DNA of 64,000 bases from Saccharopolyspora ipomoeae (GTDB lineage Bacteria; Actinomycetota; Actinomycetes; Mycobacteriales; Pseudonocardiaceae). Below the pieces are notes generated by a model. The model was given only the letters and a program-made list of their open reading frames with translations. It had not been told where the DNA came from and did no database searches. The translations under genes were made by a program, and so were the position numbers. The DNA is taken from positions 42,843 to 106,842 of the forward strand of contig NZ_JASAOF010000021.1 of assembly GCF_029952525.1 (NCBI RefSeq), read 5' to 3'. Shown here piece by piece: positions 59,495-64,000 of the stretch (positions are counted from its first letter, which is position 1; every line of letters begins with the position of its first letter).

Positions 59495-60114
59495 CGCGAC
59501 ACCCACTCGTCGAACTGCTCCACGACCTCGCCGATCGTGGTGCTGGGGCCGTGACCGGGGTGGACCCGGGTGCGGGCCGGCAGCGGCAGCAGCCGGTCCC
59601 GGATCGAGTCGATGATCGCGTCCCGGTCGGAGAACGAGCGCCCGGTGGCACCGGGTCCACCGGCGAACAGGGTGTCGCCGGTGAACACGGTCGCCAGGTC
59701 CGGGCTGTACAGGCACACCGAGCCCGGGGTGTGACCGGGCGTGTGCATGACCTGCACGCTCAACCGTCCGATGTGGAACGTCTGGCGGTCCACCAGCCGC
59801 GCGTCGGGCTGCCGGACCGGGTGCGTGAGCTCCCACACCGGCCGGTCGGCCGGGTGCAGGTGGATCGGCGCGGCCACGGCCTCGGCCAGGTCCGGGGCCA
59901 CCCGCACGTGATCGTCGTGGGCGTGGGTGAGGAGCACCGCCACCACCTCGCGGCCGGCGACGAGCTCGCGGATCGCTTCGACGTCGTGCGGTGCGTCGAT
60001 CACCAGGCACTGGTGGTCATCACCGACGACCCACAGGTTGTTCTCCACCTCGTGGACCTCGCCGTCGAGGGAGAACTTCCCGTCGACGACGGCGTGGTCG
60101 ATGCGGATGCTCAT
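59491..60114 (-). CDS. MBL-fold metallo-hydrolase (glyoxalase II-like)
   Basis: A 207-residue metallo-beta-lactamase-fold enzyme with the metal motif LLTHAHDDH, HTPGHTPGSV (third His), FTGDTLFAGG (bridging Asp) and HPGHGPST (last His). The N-terminus NNLWVVGDDHQCLVIDAPHD resembles the MBL protein commonly encoded beside mycothiol-dependent formaldehyde dehydrogenase in actinobacteria. It may hydrolyse a thioester such as S-formylmycothiol (inference). Next to sarcosine oxidase, formaldehyde handling is a natural role. Confidence 0.88.
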   Translation of the reverse strand: MSIRIDHAVVDGKFSLDGEVHEVENNLWVVGDDHQCLVIDAPHDVEAIRELVAGREVVAVLLTHAHDDHVRVAPDLAEAVAAPIHLHPADRPVWELTHPVRQPDARLVDRQTFHIGRLSVQVMHTPGHTPGSVCLYSPDLATVFTGDTLFAGGPGATGRSFSDRDAIIDSIRDRLLPLPARTRVHPGHGPSTTIGEVVEQFDEWVSR

Positions 60115-60219
60115 CGAAACGTCACCACCGAACGCAGCTGCACCGCGGTCCGGCTCGTCGAAGACCGCTTCGCGGCCATCCTAAGCGCGGGCACGCGGGC
60201 CCCGATCCGGGCCGTCACC

Positions 60220-60810
60220 TCAGGGCTCCCGGTACTCGGCCGCGGCGTCGCAGAGCCAGTCGGCGAGGTAGCGGGCGAACGAGGCGCGCACGAAGATCCA
60301 GTACGACGGCGGTTCGACGTCGCGGCTGAGCAGCAGCACGCCCGCCCGGGCCAGCAGCGTCTGGGCGCACGAGTCCGGGCCGAAGCTGCGCCGGTGCAGG
60401 TCCAGCGCGCAGCCCTTCGCCAGCAGCTCAGGGGCTTTCGGCCCGGAGACCTGCAGGATCGTGCGGTGCGCGGAGACGTCCACGACCGCTCCGTGCTCCT
60501 CGCCGAGGGCGTCGGTGAGGGTGGTCTCGATCTGCTCGGTCTCGCCCTCGGGGGCCACCAGCAGCCACTCGTCGGGTCCGAGCCAGGCCACCATCAGCCG
60601 TTCGGTGCGGGCCACCTGCCCGGCCTGGTTGGGCAGCATCACGCCGAGGGCCGTGCCGATCCGCTCGGCGGCGGGGCTCTTCGGGTCGACTCGGAGGGTG
60701 ACCTGAGTGGTGAAGGCCACTTCGGACAGGCGCACGGCGCCGGGTGCGGAGGCGTCGGCCAGCGCCTCGGCGCGGGCGGCCAGCGGGGATTCGCCGTAGG
60801 GCTCAGCCAT
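60220..60810 (-). CDS. soxG: sarcosine oxidase subunit gamma
   Basis: A 196-residue SoxG subunit of heterotetrameric sarcosine oxidase, a GcvT-like fold: VRLSEVAFTTQVTLRVDPKS, WLGPDEWLLVAPEGE, VVDVSAHRTILQVSGP and the C-terminal YWIFVRASFARYLADWLCDA. ATG 60810 overlaps the soxA stop by 8 bases. It is structural and helps shape the tetramer. Confidence 0.93.
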   Translation of the reverse strand: MAEPYGESPLAARAEALADASAPGAVRLSEVAFTTQVTLRVDPKSPAAERIGTALGVMLPNQAGQVARTERLMVAWLGPDEWLLVAPEGETEQIETTLTDALGEEHGAVVDVSAHRTILQVSGPKAPELLAKGCALDLHRRSFGPDSCAQTLLARAGVLLLSRDVEPPSYWIFVRASFARYLADWLCDAAAEYREP

Positions 60811-63619
60811 CGCGGCGGGCTCCTTCCTTGTCGTAGAAGACCGGTTCGGTGATCTCCACGGGCACCAGGCGGTCCCCGACGTGGCTGTAGATCGTCTGCC
60901 CGATGCGGTCGCGCCCGCTCTTGACCAGGGCCAGGGCGAAGGGGCGACCGAGCGCGGCGCTGCGGTAGCTGGAGGTGACGTGGCCGAGCATCGGCACCGG
61001 CGGTTCCGGCAGCAGCTCGGTCTCCACCAGCTGCGAGCCCTCCGGCACGACGGCCTCGTCGACCGGCGGCAGCAGGCCCACCAGGTGCTTGCGGTCGGAG
61101 CGGGCGGTGTCGGCCCGGGTGAACGAGCGCATCCCGAGGAAGTCGTCCTTCTTCTTCGACACCGCCCAGCTCATCCCCAGGTCGTGCGGGGTGACGGTGC
61201 CGTCGGTGTCCTGCCCGACGATCGGGAAGCCCTTCTCGGCGCGCAGCACGTGCATCGTCTCGGTGCCGTAAGGCGTGATGCCGTAGGGGGTTCCGGCGTC
61301 GTGCAGGGCTTCCCACACCTCGCGGCCGTACCAGCGGGGCACGTTGATCTCGAAGGCGAGCTCGCCGGAGAAGCTGATCCGGCACACCCGTGCGCGCCTG
61401 CCCGCGACGATGCCGTCCTCCCAGGCCATGAACGGCAGCGACTCGTTGTCCAGCGCGATGCCGGAGGTCACCTGCGCGAGCACCTCGCGGGAGCGCGGCC
61501 CGGCCAGCGCGATGGTGGCCCACTGCTCGGTGACCGAGGTGAGGTGCACCCGCAGGTGCGGCCACTCGGTCTGCAGCCAGTCCTCCAGCCACTCCAGCAC
61601 GCCGGCCGCGCCACCGGAGGTGGTGGAGATGAGGTAGCGGTGCTCGCCGGTGCGCATCACCGTGCCGTCGTCGAAGACCATCCCGTCGGAGGTGCACATC
61701 AGCCCGTAGCGGATGCGGCCGACCTTGAGCGTGCTCATCTTGTTGGTGTAGACGAGATCCAGGAACTCGGCGGCGTCCGGGCCCTGCACGTCGATCTTGC
61801 CGAGCGTGGACACGTCCTGCATGCCGACCCCGGTGCGCACGGCCTCGCACTCGCGCAGCACCGCGGCTTCCATGTCCTCGCCGGGCCGCGGGTAGTACCA
61901 GGGCCGCTTCCACTGGCCGACGTTCTCGAACGGCGACCCCTGCTCGACGTGCCAGTCGTGCATGGCGGTGACCCGGATCGGGTCGTAGAGGTCGCCGCGG
62001 TCGCGCCCGGCCAGCGCCGCGAACGCGACCGGCGTGTAGGGCGCGCGGAACGTGGTGGCCCCGACCTCGGCGAGGTCCACGCCCAGCAGGTGGGCGATGA
62101 CGCCCGAGGACAGGATGCCGGAGGTCTTGCCCTGGTCGTGGGCGGTGCCGATGGTGGTGAACCGCTTGATGTGCTCGACCGAGTCCATCCCGGCCCCGAC
62201 GGCCTTGCGGACGTCGGTGACGGTGGCGTCGCGAGCGAGGTCCACGTACTGCTCGGCCTCGTCGACCCCGGTCACCAGCCAGGTGGGCTGCGGCGGGACG
62301 ACCGGGGGAGCCGCGGCGGAGGGCACCTCGGCGAAGTCGGCGTCGAACCCGGCGTCGCGCGCCGCGTCGCTGCCGGCCTCCGATCCGGTGCGCAGGCAGT
62401 CGTAGGTGTCGAGAACGCCTGCGGCGGCGCCGATCGAGCGCACCCCGTCGGCGCTGCGGTCGGGCACGAACGCGGCGATCTCCGCGCTGTAGCGCAGGGT
62501 TCCGCGCGACTGGCTGTGCAGGTGGACGGCCGGGTTCCAGCCGCCGGAGACCAGCAGGACGTCGCAGTCGAGCTCGCTGGTGGTGCCGTCGTCGACGCGC
62601 TGCAGGGTCGCGCCGGTGACGCGGGCGTCGCCGGAGGTGCCGATGACCCCGCACCGGTGGTGGATGGGGATGCCGCGTTCGACGCAGCGCGCCGCCCACA
62701 CCGTCGACACGACCGGCCGGACGTCGACGATCGCGGCGATCTCGACACCGGCGTCGTGCAGGTCGATCGCCGCGGCGTAGGCGCTGTCGTTGGTGGTGAA
62801 CACGACCGCGCGGCGGCCCGGCAGCACGCCGTAGCGGTGCAGGTAGGTGCGGGCGGACCCGGCGAGCATGGTGCCGGGCCGGTCGTTGCCGGGGAACACC
62901 AGCGGCCGCTCGTGCGCGCCGGTGGCCAGCACGACCTCGCGGGACCGGATGTGCCAGGTGCGCTGCCGGATCGGGGAGTCCTCGCCCTTGTGCTCGACGG
63001 CGACGAGGTAGTTGTGGTCGTAGTGGCCGAACACGGTGGTGCGCGGGAGGACCGTGACCTCCGGGGCCTCGGTCAGCTCGGCCACGACGCGGGAGATCCA
63101 GTGCTCGGCCGGACGCCCTGAGAGCTCCTCGCCGGAACCGAGCAGGCTGCCGCCGAACTCGGTGCCGGAGTCGGCGACGATCACCCGAGCGCCGCTGCGG
63201 GCCGCGCTGAGCGCCGCGGCCAGCCCGGCCGGGCCGCCGCCGACGACCAGCACGTCGCAGTGCGCGTGGGTCGCGTCGTAGTGGGCCGGGTCCGGTTCGG
63301 TGGCCAGCCGCCCCTGCCCGGGAAGGCCGGTGGCGGCCAGGCCGTCGCGCAGCTCGACGGTCGTGGCCGTCTGCATCGGCTCGGGGAACGGCTCGTCGAT
63401 CTGCACCAGCGCGTTGGGCTCTTCCGGCCCCGCGGCCACGATCCCGCGCGGACGCCCGTGCTTGATGCTGGTGGTGACCTGGTGGACGCCGTTGGCCAGC
63501 AGCGCGGAGGCCAGCGTGTCGCCCTGGTAGCCGGTGTAGTCGCGCCCGTCGAAGCGGAAGCGCAGCACGCGGTCCCGGTCGATCCGGCCGCCCTCGGGGA
63601 GCCTGAAGTCGTCGCTCAC
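60803..63619 (-). CDS. soxA: sarcosine oxidase subunit alpha
   Basis: A 938-residue SoxA subunit. The N-terminal 2Fe-2S-like fold (FDGRDYTGYQGDTLASALLA) comes first, then a dinucleotide-binding domain with VLVVGGGPAGLAAALSAARS and a second site ATGAHERPLVFPGNDRPG that binds NAD. A C-terminal aminomethyltransferase (GcvT) domain from about residue 540 (DVSTLGKIDVQGPDAAEFL; AEKGFPIVGQDTDGTVTPHD) transfers the one-carbon unit to THF, giving 5,10-methylene-THF. GTG 63619 overlaps the soxD stop (GTGA). Confidence 0.96.
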   Translation of the reverse strand: MSDDFRLPEGGRIDRDRVLRFRFDGRDYTGYQGDTLASALLANGVHQVTTSIKHGRPRGIVAAGPEEPNALVQIDEPFPEPMQTATTVELRDGLAATGLPGQGRLATEPDPAHYDATHAHCDVLVVGGGPAGLAAALSAARSGARVIVADSGTEFGGSLLGSGEELSGRPAEHWISRVVAELTEAPEVTVLPRTTVFGHYDHNYLVAVEHKGEDSPIRQRTWHIRSREVVLATGAHERPLVFPGNDRPGTMLAGSARTYLHRYGVLPGRRAVVFTTNDSAYAAAIDLHDAGVEIAAIVDVRPVVSTVWAARCVERGIPIHHRCGVIGTSGDARVTGATLQRVDDGTTSELDCDVLLVSGGWNPAVHLHSQSRGTLRYSAEIAAFVPDRSADGVRSIGAAAGVLDTYDCLRTGSEAGSDAARDAGFDADFAEVPSAAAPPVVPPQPTWLVTGVDEAEQYVDLARDATVTDVRKAVGAGMDSVEHIKRFTTIGTAHDQGKTSGILSSGVIAHLLGVDLAEVGATTFRAPYTPVAFAALAGRDRGDLYDPIRVTAMHDWHVEQGSPFENVGQWKRPWYYPRPGEDMEAAVLRECEAVRTGVGMQDVSTLGKIDVQGPDAAEFLDLVYTNKMSTLKVGRIRYGLMCTSDGMVFDDGTVMRTGEHRYLISTTSGGAAGVLEWLEDWLQTEWPHLRVHLTSVTEQWATIALAGPRSREVLAQVTSGIALDNESLPFMAWEDGIVAGRRARVCRISFSGELAFEINVPRWYGREVWEALHDAGTPYGITPYGTETMHVLRAEKGFPIVGQDTDGTVTPHDLGMSWAVSKKKDDFLGMRSFTRADTARSDRKHLVGLLPPVDEAVVPEGSQLVETELLPEPPVPMLGHVTSSYRSAALGRPFALALVKSGRDRIGQTIYSHVGDRLVPVEITEPVFYDKEGARRDG

Positions 63620-63879
63620 CTCGTCACCGCCCTGTCGTCGTGGAGGATCTCGTTGGTCCGGGTGTCCCGGCGGATGCTGAACCAGCGGCGGCAGCCCGCC
63701 TGGTGGTTCCAGCGCTCGGCGAACACGCCCTTGGGGTTGGCGCGGAAGAACAGGAACTCCGCCCAGTCCACATCGGACGTGGCGTGCGGTTCGGCGGGGT
63801 AGGACACGTCGGCCTGACCGCCGTAGTGGAACTCGGTCTCGTTGCGCGGCCCGCACCACGGGCAGGGGATCAACATCAT
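63616..63879 (-). CDS. soxD: sarcosine oxidase subunit delta
   Basis: An 87-residue SoxD subunit. The N-terminal zinc-ligand motif is MLIPCPWCGPRNETEF, then WAEFLFFRANPKG and the downstream Cys in HQAGCRRWF. It binds structural zinc in the tetramer. AAGGAG lies 6 bases before ATG 63879. soxB (subunit beta, FAD/FMN) should precede it beyond the right edge. Confidence 0.95.
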   Translation of the reverse strand: MMLIPCPWCGPRNETEFHYGGQADVSYPAEPHATSDVDWAEFLFFRANPKGVFAERWNHQAGCRRWFSIRRDTRTNEILHDDRAVTR

Positions 63880-63894
63880 GACGGTCTCCTTCTA

Positions 63895-63970
63895 GGAGCT
63901 GTCGAAATGCGGCGGTAGCCGCTGTTTCAGGTGTGGGACTCAGCTGGCACCGCCGCGGGTTCTCAGCGGT
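63895..63970. repeat. family-C repeat-related element at the right edge
   Basis: CTGGCACCGCCGCGGGTTC (63944-63962) is the exact reverse complement of GAACCCGCGGCGGTGCCAG in copy 1 (22174-22192). A hairpin-forming GCGGCGGTAGCCGC lies at 63910-63923. It lies upstream of soxD, probably between soxD and soxB. From 63971 to the window end no coding sequence can be assigned. Confidence 0.6.
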
Positions 63971-64000
63971 TCTCCGGGGAGGACGCCGCGACGCCGTGTA

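Overview
The window is a high-G+C actinobacterial chromosome segment. GTG starts and 4-bp ATGA/GTGA gene overlaps are frequent. Marker genes include RbpA, separate Lnt and polyprenol-phosphate-mannose synthase genes, TIGR00027 and DUF574 methyltransferases, and a heterotetrameric sarcosine oxidase. Together they suggest a Pseudonocardiaceae-type actinomycete such as Saccharopolyspora; this is inference, because there is no rRNA to confirm it.

Layout. 0.3-12.5 kb is a catabolic island around a PucR-type regulator. On the minus strand it carries an alpha/beta hydrolase, an SDR and an aldehyde dehydrogenase. On the plus strand it carries an acyl-CoA ligase, a DUF3556 membrane protein, a phytoene-desaturase-like flavoprotein and a second SDR. 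A PEBP gene with a frameshifted 3' end lies at the left edge. 12.5-15.1 kb is a probable remnant of a mobile element: a decayed folD fragment, a large serine recombinase and tRNA-Leu(GAG). 15.2-27 kb is core-like: M20 peptidase, tyrosine recombinase, VOC protein, small zinc-finger protein, glycerophosphodiesterase, UMF1 transporter, rbpA behind a SigR/SigH-like promoter, lipoprotein/lipoglycan genes (ppm1, lnt) and a MoxR ATPase/VWA pair.

27.1-34.8 kb holds a molybdopterin oxidoreductase, a sugar-nucleotide epimerase, a two-component system coupled to a multi-pass membrane protein, a GT2 transferase, a DUF2064 transferase and a methyltransferase, probably a cell-surface modification set. 35-42.2 kb is mixed: TerC, DksA/TraR-type protein, acyl-CoA desaturase, SHOCT protein, two tandem TIGR00027 methyltransferases, GlsB-like protein and a DUF574 methyltransferase. 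42.5-44.1 kb is a copper-response group (CsoR with a recognisable operator, a DUF6153-like protein, a DUF305 lipoprotein).

45.2-55.2 kb is a sugar locus: ROK regulator, two Gfo/Idh dehydrogenases, two xylose-isomerase-like TIM-barrel proteins, a GH51 arabinofuranosidase and a CUT1 ABC importer (two permeases plus a Tat/lipoprotein binding protein) without its own ATPase. 55.3-58.5 kb has a CobW GTPase, a STAS protein and an unknown membrane protein. 58.7-63.9 kb is a one-carbon operon: soxD-soxA-soxG, an MBL-fold hydrolase and a MetF-like reductase. soxB is expected just beyond the right edge.

Non-coding structure is rich. There are three families of dispersed or clustered palindromic repeats, one showing a covarying hairpin between copies. 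Others include an in-frame 18-bp minisatellite in lnt, repeated operator-like elements in several promoters, and a possible 23-codon ORF upstream of rbpA.
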